Shown in pieces: positions 8,118-17,098 of a DNA stretch of 64,000 nt. Positions within the stretch are counted from its first letter, which is position 1, and each line of letters begins with the position of its first letter. The position numbers were made by a program, and so were the translations under genes. The notes under the pieces are model-generated. The model was not told the DNA's origin. It was given only the letters and a program-made list of their open reading frames with translations, and made no database searches. The stretch spans positions 26,919 to 90,918 of the forward strand of contig CAZRHH010000005.1 of assembly GCA_964599885.1 (NCBI GenBank), written 5' to 3'. Source of the DNA: CAZRHH01 sp964599885 (GTDB taxonomy: Bacteria > Chloroflexota > Dehalococcoidia > DSTF01 > JACRBR01).

Positions 8118-8687
8118 ATGCTCCGTCTCGTCTTCCTGATCCCCGCGCTTATCTTTCTCGCGCCGCTGATGATCATCGCGTTGTCGTCGCTACTCGTGTT
8201 CAATGGCAGCCCCGGGCAGTGCGGCGGCGGCCGCCGGATCAGCGCCGATCCGCAACTCGCGTTCACTTACGATCAACGCTGGATCGCGTTCAACGCTCAA
8301 CTGATCAACGGCCTGCCGGCAACACTCAACGTCACCGAAGATGAAGCGACATCGCGCGCGGATCTCTTCCTCGCGCAGTCGAATGCGCCCATCGATGACC
8401 TCCGCGTCTGCATGGTCGATGGCGGCGCCGACATCAATGGCAAGATCGATACGCCGCTCGGCCCAGACATCGAAGTGCGCGTCAAAGGTTCGGCCGATCT
8501 CTCAGGACGGCACCCGGACGCCAGCATCGATTCGATCCGTATCGGCGCGATGCCTGCGTTCGTCACGCGCCCGTTCCACAGCCTCGTATCGCGCGTGATC
8601 GATCACGAGATGAACCGCATCGAACTCGACCACCGGCTCTCTGTCGACATCCGCGAGGGCGAGACGACGATCACCGGCACGCCATAG
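8118..8687 (+). CDS. Membrane-anchored extracytoplasmic protein, function unknown
   Basis: An N-terminal hydrophobic segment (residues 2-29, VFLIPALIFLAPLMIIAL) acts as signal anchor. About 160 residues with a beta-rich character follow, including paired Cys (G-Q-C-G-G and R-V-C-M-V). The repeated alternation of charged and hydrophobic residues (SDADLSG, DIREGETTITG) suggests an LEA/DUF2993-like lipid-binding fold, but this is weak. ATG 8118 follows the upstream lipoprotein stop by four bases. It is convergent with the GMC oxidoreductase gene. Confidence 0.55.
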   Translation: MLRLVFLIPALIFLAPLMIIALSSLLVFNGSPGQCGGGRRISADPQLAFTYDQRWIAFNAQLINGLPATLNVTEDEATSRADLFLAQSNAPIDDLRVCMVDGGADINGKIDTPLGPDIEVRVKGSADLSGRHPDASIDSIRIGAMPAFVTRPFHSLVSRVIDHEMNRIELDHRLSVDIREGETTITGTP

Positions 8688-8692
8688 CGGCG

Positions 8693-10207
8693 CTAGATCA
8701 CGCCCTCGCGCAGCCACTCGCCGGCGCGCTCGCCGATCATGATCGATGTCAGATGGATGTTCGCGCGTGGGCACTTCGGCATCACCGACGCATCTGCGAC
8801 GTACAGGTTGTCGTGACCACGCACGCGCAGATGCTGGTCGACGACGCCCATCGGATCGCTCGCCGGAGCCATCTTCGCCGTGCAGCTCGGATGAAAGCCG
8901 CTCGATGCCACGTTCTTGCACCAGTTGCCCAGCGTCTCATCGTCAGCCGTGATCTCCGGCCCCGGCGAAAGCAACCCAGCCGACAGGTGCGCGAACTCAT
9001 CGCGCGCGCCAACCTCAAGCGCCATCCGCACGCCCTCGACCAGCCGCCGCACGTCATCCGGGTGTTCGAGAAAACGGTTCTCGATCCGCGGCGCCGCGTC
9101 GGCGTCTCCCGATGTTAGCGACACGCGCCCGACGCACTTCTGACGCTCGATCACCGAGCCGATGCTGTACACGAGCCGCCCGTCGCCCGTCGGTATCTGC
9201 GACGCCGGCATCAGTTGCATGTCGTTGCGCTCGTCGTTCAGCGACGACGTGTAGCGGTACGTCATCTGCACCAGCGGTGCGTCCTCATCGAGCAGGTCCG
9301 GCCGCGCAACCCACGTCACACCGAGCATCGGATGATCGTCGAGGTTCGCGCCGACGCCCGGCAGATCGGTGACGCAATCAATCGACAGCTCCCGCAGATG
9401 CGCCTCCGGGCCCAGCCCCGAACGCATCAGGATCGCTGGCGTGCCGATCGCGCCCGAACACAGGACGATGCGCTCGCCCTCGAAGACCTCCGTCACGCCG
9501 CCCGATTCCACCTCGACACCCGTCGCGCGTCGCCCGTCGGTGATGATCCGCCGCGTCACGCAGTCACCCCGAATCGTCAGGTTCGTGCGATGCCGCGCCG
9601 GCTCGATGTAGCAGAGCGCCACACTCATCCGCGTACGACCGTCGCGGTTCATCGGATGCGGCCCGAGGCCCGTTGCGTCCGGCGCGTTGTTGTCGTCCGT
9701 CTCCGGATAGCCCATCGCGCGCATGGCCAGCGTGAAGGCGCGTTGCACCGGCGTCAGTTCGTCCTCGCGGTAGCGCCGGATCGGTATCGGTCCGCTGCGC
9801 CCGTGAAAGTCACCATTGTAATCCAGATCGTGCTCGAGCCGGCGGAAATACGGCAGCACGCGCTCCCACGACCATTCGTGGTTACCCAGCGCCGCCCACT
9901 CGTCGTAGTCCTCCGGCGTGCCGCGCAACGCAATCGCGGTGTTCACCGCCGACGAGCCGCCAACCACGCGCCCGCGCGGAAAGCGCGTCAGCCGCCCGGC
10001 GACGTTGGCTTCCGCCTTGAATCGCCAGTCGTGCGCCGTGTAGGAGTTGTTATGGCTGTTGAGGAGGTCATCCGGCATCAGCGCCGCCGTCGCATAGTAC
10101 GGCCCTGCTTCCAGCACCAGCACGTTGATCGCCGGGTTCTCCGACAATCGCGCCGCGACGACACCGCCCGCCGCACCCGCGCCAATGACGATCGCGTCGT
10201 ACTTCAT
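8693..10207 (-). CDS. GMC-family FAD-dependent oxidoreductase
   Basis: This belongs to the glucose-methanol-choline oxidoreductase family and would oxidise an alcohol with FAD. The N-terminus has the dinucleotide fold G-A-G-A-A-G-G-V-V-A-A-R with downstream V-L-V-L-E-A-G. The first signature is FPRGRVVGGSSAVNT. The C-terminal active-site region carries GFHPSCTAKMA and CPRANIHLTSIMIGER, giving the usual His pair. The 504-residue length is normal. The electron acceptor and substrate are unknown; membership of the mycofactocin-linked GMC subgroup is possible but unproven. A TACGCT box lies seven bases before ATG. Confidence 0.88.
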   Translation of the reverse strand: MKYDAIVIGAGAAGGVVAARLSENPAINVLVLEAGPYYATAALMPDDLLNSHNNSYTAHDWRFKAEANVAGRLTRFPRGRVVGGSSAVNTAIALRGTPEDYDEWAALGNHEWSWERVLPYFRRLEHDLDYNGDFHGRSGPIPIRRYREDELTPVQRAFTLAMRAMGYPETDDNNAPDATGLGPHPMNRDGRTRMSVALCYIEPARHRTNLTIRGDCVTRRIITDGRRATGVEVESGGVTEVFEGERIVLCSGAIGTPAILMRSGLGPEAHLRELSIDCVTDLPGVGANLDDHPMLGVTWVARPDLLDEDAPLVQMTYRYTSSLNDERNDMQLMPASQIPTGDGRLVYSIGSVIERQKCVGRVSLTSGDADAAPRIENRFLEHPDDVRRLVEGVRMALEVGARDEFAHLSAGLLSPGPEITADDETLGNWCKNVASSGFHPSCTAKMAPASDPMGVVDQHLRVRGHDNLYVADASVMPKCPRANIHLTSIMIGERAGEWLREGVI

Positions 10208-10214
10208 CGGTGGC

Positions 10215-10220
10215 AGCGTA
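10215..10220 (-). promoter_or_regulatory. -10-like box for leaderless GMC oxidoreductase transcript (TACGCT)
   Basis: TACGCT sits seven bases upstream of ATG 10207 on the minus strand, identical to the box at 6574. No Shine-Dalgarno sequence is visible. Confidence 0.4.
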
Positions 10221-10261
10221 ACGGCGGTTGTGCGTACGTGGTAGACGCGCTCTCGAGGACG

Positions 10262-10546
10262 CTACTCGGCCGCCGAGAAGTGCGCCCGCAGTGCCGCGCG
10301 ATGCGCCGCAATCAGATCCTCGGCGCGCGCGAGGACCGCCTGCCAGCCGGCCGCGTCAGCGGCTGCTCGTCCAGGCGGTGGCACCGCGCCCGCCAGCTCT
10401 TGCGAGAGCCGAAAGAGCTGCAACGACACCCGCATCAGATCAGCGGCGCTGGCTTCGAGCTCCTCGCGCGGCGAGCTCGCAGAAGCGAGCGGGGCGTACG
10501 CTTCCGCATCGTCGGATGACTGCCGTGGCACCGTTGGCCCACTCAT
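10262..10546 (-). CDS. Small helical hypothetical protein
   Basis: This 94-residue protein is rich in Ala, Glu, Arg and Leu. It has two predicted helices (REELEASAADLMRVSLQLF and the C-terminal AVLARAEDLIAAHRAALRAH) and no Cys or membrane segment. ATG 10546 is chosen over the upstream ATG 10636, because the longer version would run into the terminator hairpin of the next gene. It could be a coiled-coil adaptor. No family was recognised. Confidence 0.45.
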   Translation of the reverse strand: MSGPTVPRQSSDDAEAYAPLASASSPREELEASAADLMRVSLQLFRLSQELAGAVPPPGRAAADAAGWQAVLARAEDLIAAHRAALRAHFSAAE

Positions 10547-10641
10547 GACGGGGAGTCTAGCAGCGGCTGCCGCACGCGCCGGTAACAGCGGGTCACAATC
10601 ATCACTCGATAAGTCACGACGGTCAGGCAGCAGCAAAAGGA

Positions 10642-10671
10642 AGAGGCCGCCCGCTGGTGCCGGCGGCCTCT
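10642..10671 (-). terminator. Rho-independent terminator of the COG4315 lipoprotein gene
   Basis: A perfect 10-bp stem AGAGGCCGCC/GGCGGCCTCT with a 10-base loop is followed on the minus strand by TTCCTTTT. It lies 23 bases beyond the stop of the gene at 10694. Confidence 0.75.
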
Positions 10672-10693
10672 CGCATCATCGCATCGTCCCCTA

Positions 10694-11260
10694 CTACGGC
10701 TGAGCGACGAACCAGATATCGGCCACCGCCTGACCGTTCGTATCGCCCGGCGCGGTATCGCCGGAGAAGCGGTACAACGGCGCTCCGTCGTAGGTCACCT
10801 GCGTCGTGCCGTCCGCCCGCTCGATCGTCGCGAGTTCGCCCGCTGCGCCCGAGCCGGCCGTCGGCTCGCCTTCCACGGTCGCTGCCGGCCACGCCGTCGC
10901 ACATCCCTCGACGCACGCGCTCTCACCGCTGTCAGCGACATCGTTCTCGAACGTGTACAGCGTCAATCCATCAGCGTCCACGAGGATCGGACCGAGGTCA
11001 CCGCCATCGCCGACAGCAATGGTGGTGTCGCCGTCGCCCGTTGCGGGCGTTTCGTCGCCGGCGTCAGGCGTCTCGGCCGCATCGTCAGTCGTCGCCGCTG
11101 CGGGACTCGTCGCGGCGCTGTCGCTCGTCGCTTGCGGCGTCGCATCGCCGTCCGGGTCATCGTCGTCGTCGCCGCACGCCCCCGCGATGACGGCGAATCC
11201 TGCGATCGCTACCAGTGCCAGTGATGTGAGGACTCCTGCTCGTCGTCGTGTTCGGATCAT
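10694..11260 (-). CDS. COG4315-type secreted-repeat lipoprotein
   Basis: A lipoprotein signal peptide ends at I-A-G-A-C near residue 28. An Asp/Thr/Ala-rich low-complexity stalk follows, then two copies of the lipoprotein_15 secreted repeat. The first copy is DADGLTLYTFENDVADSG...CATAWPA; the second has YDGAPLYRFSGDTAPGDTNG. The pattern L-Y-x-F-x-x-D is diagnostic of this family, whose function is not established. ATG 11260 follows a clear GGAGG at an 8-base spacing; the longer ORF start at 11359 is rejected. A good terminator follows. Confidence 0.8.
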   Translation of the reverse strand: MIRTRRRAGVLTSLALVAIAGFAVIAGACGDDDDDPDGDATPQATSDSAATSPAAATTDDAAETPDAGDETPATGDGDTTIAVGDGGDLGPILVDADGLTLYTFENDVADSGESACVEGCATAWPAATVEGEPTAGSGAAGELATIERADGTTQVTYDGAPLYRFSGDTAPGDTNGQAVADIWFVAQP

Positions 11261-11386
11261 CCTTGCCTCCTTAGTGGCTTCTTTCCAATCTTCCAACGCG
11301 TCAATATACGCGGCGCCGCGCCGCGGGGATGTATCACGAACGTTGCCTCGTGACGCCAATGAGGGACGATGGCGCGTTATGTAGAG

Positions 11387-12847
11387 CTACAGCGCGGGAC
11401 GTCGCTTGTGCCAGTCCGCGGATTGCTCGAACGCATACGCAGCCCGCAATACCGTCGCTTCATCAAACGGCTTCCCGATCAACTGCACGCCAACCGGCAG
11501 ATCGTCGACGAATCCGGCGGGGACGGATATCCCCGGCAGCCCGGCGATATTCACCGGCAGCGTGAAGATGTCGTTCAGGTACATCTCGTAGGGGTCGCCC
11601 GTCTTCTCGCCGATCTTGAATGCCGGGGTCGGCGTCACCGGCGACAGGATCACGTCGCACCGCTCCAACGCCGCGTCGAACTCGCGACGGATCACCGTGC
11701 GCACCTTCTGCGCCTTCAAGTAGTACGCATCGTAATAGCCCGACGAGAGCGCGTACGTGCCGATCATGATCCTACGCTTTACTTCGGGGCCAAATCCCTG
11801 GCCGCGCGTCTTCTCCATGTTCTCCCACATCGTCGCGCCCTGCCGGTACGAGAAGCCGTACTTTACGCCGTCGTACCGCGCGAGATTCGCCGATGCCTCG
11901 CTGGGCGCGATGATGTAGTACACGGCGAGCGCCGCTTCCGTGCTGGGGAGTGTGATCTCGTAGTCGATCGTGGCGCCCTGCGCTTCGAGCGATCTCAGCG
12001 CCTGCTCGACCGACGCACGCACACCCACGTCGAGCGACGCCGGCATGTACTCCCTCGGCACGCCCACGCGTAGCCCGCGCACGCCGCGTTCGAGTTCCGC
12101 CGTGAAGTCCGGCACGTCCACGGGCGCCGACGTCGAATCGAGCGCGTCATGCGCGCAGATCGTGTTCAGCACCGTCGCGCAGTCGCGGACGTCGCGCGTG
12201 AACGGTCCGACCTGATCGAGCGAACTGGCGAAGGCGACGAGACCGAAGCGGCTCACACGCCCGTACGTCGGCTTCATCCCGACGACGCCGCAGAACGCCG
12301 CCGGCTGTCGGATGCTGCCACCCGTGTCGGAACCCAGTGAGAACGTCGCCTCACCCGCCGACACGGCCGCTGCCGACCCGCCCGACGACCCGCCCGGTAC
12401 GCGCCCCAGGTCCCACGGGTTATGCGTCGGATGAAACGCCGAGTTCTCCGTCGAAGAGCCCATCGCGAACTCGTCCATATTCGTCTTACCGACCATCACC
12501 GCGCCGGCCTCAGCAAGCCGCGCCACGACGGTAGCGTCGTACGGCGGCACGAAGTGCTCGAGCATCTTCGATCCGCAGGTCGTCGGCACGCCCTTCGTCG
12601 TCAACAGATCCTTGATCGCCACCGGCACGCCCAGCAGCGCGCCGCTCTCGCCGGCGCCGATCCGCGCGTCAGCGGCGTCGGCTAAGGCCAGCGCCCGGTC
12701 GCCCGTGACGGTGAGAAACGCCCGCACACGCTCATCGACAGCGGCGATACGGTCGAGCGCGGCCTGCGTCAGCTCGCGCGACGAGACCTCGCGCTTTTCG
12801 AGCAGCCCTGATGCCTCGTGGATCGTGAGTTCGTACAGCGGCGTCAT
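11387..12847 (-). CDS. gatA: Asp/Glu-tRNA amidotransferase subunit A
   Basis: GatA is the amidase subunit of the GatCAB complex. It releases ammonia from glutamine to convert Glu-tRNA(Gln) or Asp-tRNA(Asn) to the amide form. The Ser-cisSer-Lys catalytic set is visible: the Lys in GVPVAIKDLL, the glycine/serine loop PGGSSGGSAAAVSAG, and the nucleophile region LGSDTGGSIRQPA. The 486-residue length is standard. It starts two bases after the gatC stop, so gatC-gatA is an operon. gatB is not in the window. Confidence 0.96.
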   Translation of the reverse strand: MTPLYELTIHEASGLLEKREVSSRELTQAALDRIAAVDERVRAFLTVTGDRALALADAADARIGAGESGALLGVPVAIKDLLTTKGVPTTCGSKMLEHFVPPYDATVVARLAEAGAVMVGKTNMDEFAMGSSTENSAFHPTHNPWDLGRVPGGSSGGSAAAVSAGEATFSLGSDTGGSIRQPAAFCGVVGMKPTYGRVSRFGLVAFASSLDQVGPFTRDVRDCATVLNTICAHDALDSTSAPVDVPDFTAELERGVRGLRVGVPREYMPASLDVGVRASVEQALRSLEAQGATIDYEITLPSTEAALAVYYIIAPSEASANLARYDGVKYGFSYRQGATMWENMEKTRGQGFGPEVKRRIMIGTYALSSGYYDAYYLKAQKVRTVIRREFDAALERCDVILSPVTPTPAFKIGEKTGDPYEMYLNDIFTLPVNIAGLPGISVPAGFVDDLPVGVQLIGKPFDEATVLRAAYAFEQSADWHKRRPAL

Positions 12848-12849
12848 CG

Positions 12850-13137
12850 CTATTCGAGCACCGCACGAACGCGCAGGTAGCCCTCTTCGGTGGCCGGCGC
12901 CAGGGCGAGCACCTCGTCGCGCGGCAGCGACGGGCGCGAGACATCATCGGCCATCACATTCCGTAGCGGTAACGCCTGGGCCGTAGGTTCGACGCCCTCC
13001 GTGTCGACGCCGTCCAGCACGTCGAAATGCCCGATAATCTCCGAAAGCTGGCCGCTGAACGTATCGATCTCGTCGTCGGTGAGTTCAACGCGCGCAAGCC
13101 GCGCGATGTGCAGCACAGTCTCACGTTCAAGCTTCAT
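12850..13137 (-). CDS. gatC: Asp/Glu-tRNA amidotransferase subunit C
   Basis: This 95-residue protein has the GatC pattern HIARLARVELTDDEI near the N-terminus, then F-S-G-Q-L-S-E-I-I and the C-terminal L-R-x-D-x-V-x-x-S-L-x-x-D-E-V-L segment. GatC wraps around GatA and stabilises the A-B interface. ATG 13137 begins the conserved part (MKLERETV), and a TACGAT box lies six bases before it. The longer ORF to 13215 adds an unconserved Arg-rich stretch and is rejected. Confidence 0.94.
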   Translation of the reverse strand: MKLERETVLHIARLARVELTDDEIDTFSGQLSEIIGHFDVLDGVDTEGVEPTAQALPLRNVMADDVSRPSLPRDEVLALAPATEEGYLRVRAVLE

Positions 13138-13143
13138 GCGTCC

Positions 13144-13149
13144 ATCGTA
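13144..13149 (-). promoter_or_regulatory. -10-like box for leaderless gatC transcript (TACGAT)
   Basis: TACGAT lies six bases upstream of ATG 13137 with no Shine-Dalgarno between them, matching the other leaderless-type starts in this window. Confidence 0.4.
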
Positions 13150-13258
13150 TCGGCTGTCGCAACGGCGCGCGACTGAACCGACGGCCGTATCTATTTCTGT
13201 TCTCGTTCGAACCATTGGGCTCCAGGTTGCCGGTTCCCAGGTTCCTCCACGCGCGTGT

Positions 13259-13272
13259 GGTGCATATGCACC
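13259..13272. promoter_or_regulatory. 14-bp perfect palindrome in a divergent intergenic region
   Basis: GGTGCATATGCACC is a perfect palindrome between gatC (minus) and the methyltransferase gene (plus). It has the symmetry of a dimeric regulator site. The bound factor is unknown. Confidence 0.35.
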
Positions 13273-13331
13273 GGCAGCCCCTTCCCCCGTTCTGCTACCA
13301 TTCCTCTCGGCAGGGGTAATTGGACGGACAT

Positions 13332-14129
13332 ATGGTCAAGGCGCCCGGCAGGGCCGAAGTGGCTCTCGGGAATCCAAGCTTCGTCTGGCGGTTTGGGCAG
13401 GATCGCCGGCTCAATCTCATCCGCCACTACGCACCGCTCGAAGGCGCGCGCATCCTCGACATCGGATGCGGCCTCGGCGTCTATGTGCGCAAGTTCCGCG
13501 ACTTCAGCGACAGCGTCTGCGGCATCGATATCGATGCCAAGCGCCTGCGCGAAGGCGCGAAGACCACGCCCGGCCTGATGCTGGCCGTCGGCGAGCATCT
13601 TCCCTACCGCAATGAGACGTTCGACGTCATCGTCCTGAACGAGGTGATCGAGCACGTGACGAACGATGCGGCGACGATGCGCGAAGCGATGCGCATCCTG
13701 CGCCCGGGCGGCCGGATCGCCGTGTATGCCCCGAACCGGCTGTACCCGTTCGAGACGCATGGCATCTACCTCGGTAGCAGGTTCATCTTCGGGAACATCC
13801 CGTTCGTCAACTGGCTGCCGAACGTGCTGCGCAACCGCCTCGTACCCCACGCCCGGGCGTACACGAGAGGCGGCATCCGGAGGACCTATCGCGGCCTCGG
13901 CGCGCGGGTGCTCGCCGAAACGTACGTGTACCCGGGATTCGACAACATCATCGCCCGTCGCAAGCGGCTCGGGCGCGTACTCAGAGCGGCGCTCTATCGC
14001 GCCGAACACACTCCGCTGCGCATGTTCGGGCTGTCGCACTTCGTCGTGCTGCAGAAGCCCGCGACAGCAACGGAAGCGGGAAGGCAGGAGGAACGGGTTT
14101 GGCAAGGAAGCACGCAACCAGGCGGCTGA
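13332..14129 (+). CDS. Class I SAM-dependent methyltransferase linked to a cell-wall gene
   Basis: Motif I is ARILDIGCGLGVYVRKF with the acidic end of strand 2 in VCGIDIDAKRL. The later motifs are EHLPYRNETFDVIVLNEVIEH and MRILRPGGRIAVYAPN. The C-terminal half (YPFETHGIYLGSRF, RNRLVPHARAYT) resembles methyltransferases found with polysaccharide or lipid glycosylation genes. ATG 13332 is used; an in-frame TTG at 13320 with AGGGG just before it is an alternative. Its 3' end overlaps the penicillin-binding protein start by 31 bases, so the two are cotranscribed. The methyl acceptor is not known. Confidence 0.8.
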   Translation: MVKAPGRAEVALGNPSFVWRFGQDRRLNLIRHYAPLEGARILDIGCGLGVYVRKFRDFSDSVCGIDIDAKRLREGAKTTPGLMLAVGEHLPYRNETFDVIVLNEVIEHVTNDAATMREAMRILRPGGRIAVYAPNRLYPFETHGIYLGSRFIFGNIPFVNWLPNVLRNRLVPHARAYTRGGIRRTYRGLGARVLAETYVYPGFDNIIARRKRLGRVLRAALYRAEHTPLRMFGLSHFVVLQKPATATEAGRQEERVWQGSTQPGG

Positions 14130-16918
14130 TCCGCAGCCGTCTCAAGTCCAACGGCAACGCCGCGAACGGTAACGCCCGCACGGCCCCGCGCTGGGTTCAG
14201 TTTCTCGTCGCGTTCGCCGGCCTCGGCGTCGTGATGTTCGCGCTGGCGGGCGCCACCGGCTATGGCGTGTACCGCTCGTACGCCAACGACCTGCAGCCGC
14301 CCGACGAAGTCATCGCGCGGCAACCATCCGGCGGCGCCCAGATTTTCGACCGCAACGGCAAGCTTCTGTACGAGTTCGTCGATGACAAATCCGGCCTGCG
14401 TTCTCCGGTGAAACTCGAAGACATCTCACCCTGGATGATCGCCGCGACGATCTCGACCGAAGACTTCAGCTACTGGGACAACGAGGGCATCAACACCCGT
14501 GGCCTCGCACGCGCCGGACTCGAGGCGCTGGGTCTGCGTGAATCGGGCAGCTCAAACACGACGGGCGGCAGCTCGATCACGCAGCAGCTCGTCAAGAACA
14601 TTTACATACCCGTCGAAGAACGCACCGAACGTTCGTACGAGCGGAAGCTCAAAGAGACGATCTACGCCGTCGAGTTGACGAACGATTACTCGAAGGATCA
14701 GATCCTCGAGTGGTACCTGAACCAGATCTCGTACGCCGGGTTGTACAACGGCGTCGAGGCGGCCTCGCAAGGCTACTTCGGCAAGAGCGCGAAGGATCTC
14801 ACGCTGCCCGAAGCGGCGCTCCTTGCCGGCATCCCCGCCAGTCCATCGCGATACGACCCGATCAACAACCCCGAGGCGGCAGTCGAACGCCGCAACGAAG
14901 TGCTGCGCCTGATGAAGACGCGAAACCGCGTGACCGTCGACGCCGACGGCGAAAGACTCCCCGCCTCGCGCCTCCAGGTAGACGACGACGGCACCACCGT
15001 CGATGCCACCGACGTGGCGTTCTATCTCTCGACCATTGCCCCGCTCAACATCGTGCCGCAGCGCTTTCCGGTGAAGGCACCACATTGGGTCTTCGACTAT
15101 ATCGAGCCGGAACTCGAGCAGCGGTTCGGCCGCGAGGCTCTTCTGAGCGGCGGTCTCCGCATCACGACGACGCTGGATCTCGATTTGCAAGAGAAGGCCC
15201 AGGTCGCGATCGAAACGTGGATCTCCGAGTTCGAAGCATCCGCCGACGGCCACAACGGCGCGGTTGTCGCGATGGACCCGCGCACGTCGGAGATCCTCGT
15301 GATGGTCGGCTCGCGCGACTACTTCCGCGACGACATCGAGGGCCGCAACAACAACGCGCTGTCGCTCAACTCGCCCGGTTCGACGCTCAAGCCGTTCACC
15401 TACGCCGCCGCGTTCGAAACGCTCGGCTGGGGTACGGAGACGGAGATCCTCGATACGCCCATCAGCTTCCCCGATGGCGATGAAGCCTACGTACCGCGCA
15501 ATCCCAGCGGCAACTTCCAGGGACCGATCAGCATCCGCAAAGCGCTCGGAAACTCGCTGAACATCCCGGCGGCCAAGACCGCGGCGTATGTCGGCATCCC
15601 CCAGGTCGTGCAGACATACAAGCGCTTCGGCATGACGACGCTCGACGATCGCCCGTACGGCCCCGCCGTCACGCTCGGCGGCGTCGATATCAACCTGCTC
15701 GACGTCACGTACGCGTACACCGTGCTTGCGAACAACGGCGTTATGCGGGGCGTCGGCACCGTAAACGACTACGGCGAGGGCATGCGGAAGCTCGACCCGG
15801 TGTCCATTCTCCAGGTTGTGCGCGAATCCGACGGCGAGGTGCTGTATCCCGATACCGAAGACCACCGCGTGAAGGTCCAGGAAGAGAAGATCATCGAGCC
15901 GCAGCACGCGTACATGATCACCAACATCCTGTCCGACCCGAACTCGCACTGCATCACCTACGGGTGCGGCACGCTGACGATCGGCCGCCCCTGGGGCGTG
16001 AAGACGGGGACAAGCGAACCGTACGAGGAAAGCCGCGCGATCGGCGAAACGTGGACGTACGGCTACACGCCCGACCTCGTCGCAGGCGTCTGGGCCGGCA
16101 ACTCCGATAACTCACCGATGTACAACATCACGTCGACGTCCATCTCGTACCGCGCCCTCCGCGACTTCATGATCGAGGCGCTCACCGACGTGCCATCGAG
16201 CAGTTTCGAGCGTCCCGGCGGCCTGAAGGACTACGACGTCTGCACGCCGTCGAATCTCAAGGCGACGCCTGCGTGCGGACGGCGCGTGAAGACGCTGCTG
16301 CCGGAATCGACGGCGCCCAAGGAAGACGACACGTGGTGGCGACGCGTGAAGATCGATATCCGCGATGGCCTCCTCGCGACCGAGCTGACGCCGACCCAGT
16401 TCGTCTCGGAACGCAACGGCCTCGTGATCCCCGAGACGGTGCAGGGCTTCGCGCGCAGCCAGGCGCTTGAGTGGACGCGCTATCTGAACATTGGCGTCGC
16501 TCCGACGGAGAAGAGCACTGGCGACGCCCCGGTACGGCTGACCTCCCCGCGCCAGAATCAGCGCCTCCGCGATGTCATCCAGATCACCGGCGAAGCGGCA
16601 TCAGCCGACTTCATCGCCTACCGGCTGGAGTTCGGGGAAGGCGACCCACCCGTGGCGTGGACGCTCCTGTTGCGTTCGGAAACGCCGCAGCCCAGCGGTG
16701 GCCTCGGACTCTGGAACACGGATGATCTCCCGGACGGCACGTACACCCTGCGCCTCGTCATCGAGGATCGTGTGCGGGGTGAACTGTCGACGTTCGTCGT
16801 CGTGCGCGTCGGATCTGGGAACGATGACGATGACGACGTGGACGATGATGGCGTGCGCCGCAGCCCAAGTCCGCGCCCGGAACCGACGCCGCTGTTCGAC
16901 TTCGATGGCCGCGACTGA
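14099..16918 (+). CDS. Bifunctional penicillin-binding protein 1A-type (transglycosylase/transpeptidase)
   Basis: This class A PBP polymerises and cross-links peptidoglycan. It starts at TTG 14099, eight bases after AGGAGG. One membrane helix (about residues 36-60) anchors it. The GT51 domain shows the catalytic Glu in ISTEDFSYW, then GGSSITQQLVKN and PEAALLAGIPASPSRYDP. The transpeptidase domain shows the nucleophile motif S-T-L-K in PGSTLKPFTYA, S-L-N in KALGNSLNIPAAK and K-T-G-T-S. After about residue 800 comes a beta-sandwich extension (VRLTSPRQNQRLRDVIQITG), then a Gly-Asp-Asp acidic run and a Pro-rich tail. The 939-residue length is long for the family because of this tail. It proves that the organism makes murein. 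Confidence 0.95.
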   Translation: MARKHATRRLIRSRLKSNGNAANGNARTAPRWVQFLVAFAGLGVVMFALAGATGYGVYRSYANDLQPPDEVIARQPSGGAQIFDRNGKLLYEFVDDKSGLRSPVKLEDISPWMIAATISTEDFSYWDNEGINTRGLARAGLEALGLRESGSSNTTGGSSITQQLVKNIYIPVEERTERSYERKLKETIYAVELTNDYSKDQILEWYLNQISYAGLYNGVEAASQGYFGKSAKDLTLPEAALLAGIPASPSRYDPINNPEAAVERRNEVLRLMKTRNRVTVDADGERLPASRLQVDDDGTTVDATDVAFYLSTIAPLNIVPQRFPVKAPHWVFDYIEPELEQRFGREALLSGGLRITTTLDLDLQEKAQVAIETWISEFEASADGHNGAVVAMDPRTSEILVMVGSRDYFRDDIEGRNNNALSLNSPGSTLKPFTYAAAFETLGWGTETEILDTPISFPDGDEAYVPRNPSGNFQGPISIRKALGNSLNIPAAKTAAYVGIPQVVQTYKRFGMTTLDDRPYGPAVTLGGVDINLLDVTYAYTVLANNGVMRGVGTVNDYGEGMRKLDPVSILQVVRESDGEVLYPDTEDHRVKVQEEKIIEPQHAYMITNILSDPNSHCITYGCGTLTIGRPWGVKTGTSEPYEESRAIGETWTYGYTPDLVAGVWAGNSDNSPMYNITSTSISYRALRDFMIEALTDVPSSSFERPGGLKDYDVCTPSNLKATPACGRRVKTLLPESTAPKEDDTWWRRVKIDIRDGLLATELTPTQFVSERNGLVIPETVQGFARSQALEWTRYLNIGVAPTEKSTGDAPVRLTSPRQNQRLRDVIQITGEAASADFIAYRLEFGEGDPPVAWTLLLRSETPQPSGGLGLWNTDDLPDGTYTLRLVIEDRVRGELSTFVVVRVGSGNDDDDDVDDDGVRRSPSPRPEPTPLFDFDGRD

Positions 16919-16935
16919 TGTGATGTACGTGCGTT

Positions 16936-16963
16936 TTGCCGACTCGGGGCCACCGTCTATACT
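16936..16963 (+). promoter_or_regulatory. Promoter of the tRNA-Leu gene (TTGCCG-16-TATACT)
   Basis: -35 TTGCCG (16936-16941) and -10 TATACT (16958-16963) are separated by 16 bases. The -10 ends 28 bases before the tRNA. The ileS leader promoter at 46230-46257 has nearly the same form. Confidence 0.65.
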
Positions 16964-16991
16964 GACGAGCGCGCCGGTGCGCGTTCACCCT

Positions 16992-17078
16992 GCCGAGGTG
17001 GTGGAATAGGCAGACACGCCGTCTTGAGGGGGCGGTGCCCGCAAGGGTGTAGGAGTTCAAATCTCCTCCTCGGCACCA
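16992..17078 (+). tRNA. tRNA-Leu (anticodon GAG)
   Basis: This is a class II tRNA of 87 bases with encoded CCA. The acceptor arms are GCCGAGG and CCTCGGC with discriminator A. The anticodon stem CCGTC/GGCGG encloses the loop TTGAGGG, giving anticodon GAG, which reads CUC and CUU. The long variable arm TGCCCGCAAGGGTGT and T arm AGGAG-TTCAAAT-CTCCT are typical of Leu. Confidence 0.96.
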
Positions 17079-17098
17079 CACGGACGTTTTCCACCGTG

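Noticed and set aside
16826..16860. GAT/GAC-rich tract in the PBP gene as a repeat
   Set aside because: It encodes an acidic tail within an intact frame; it is low-complexity coding, not a separate element.
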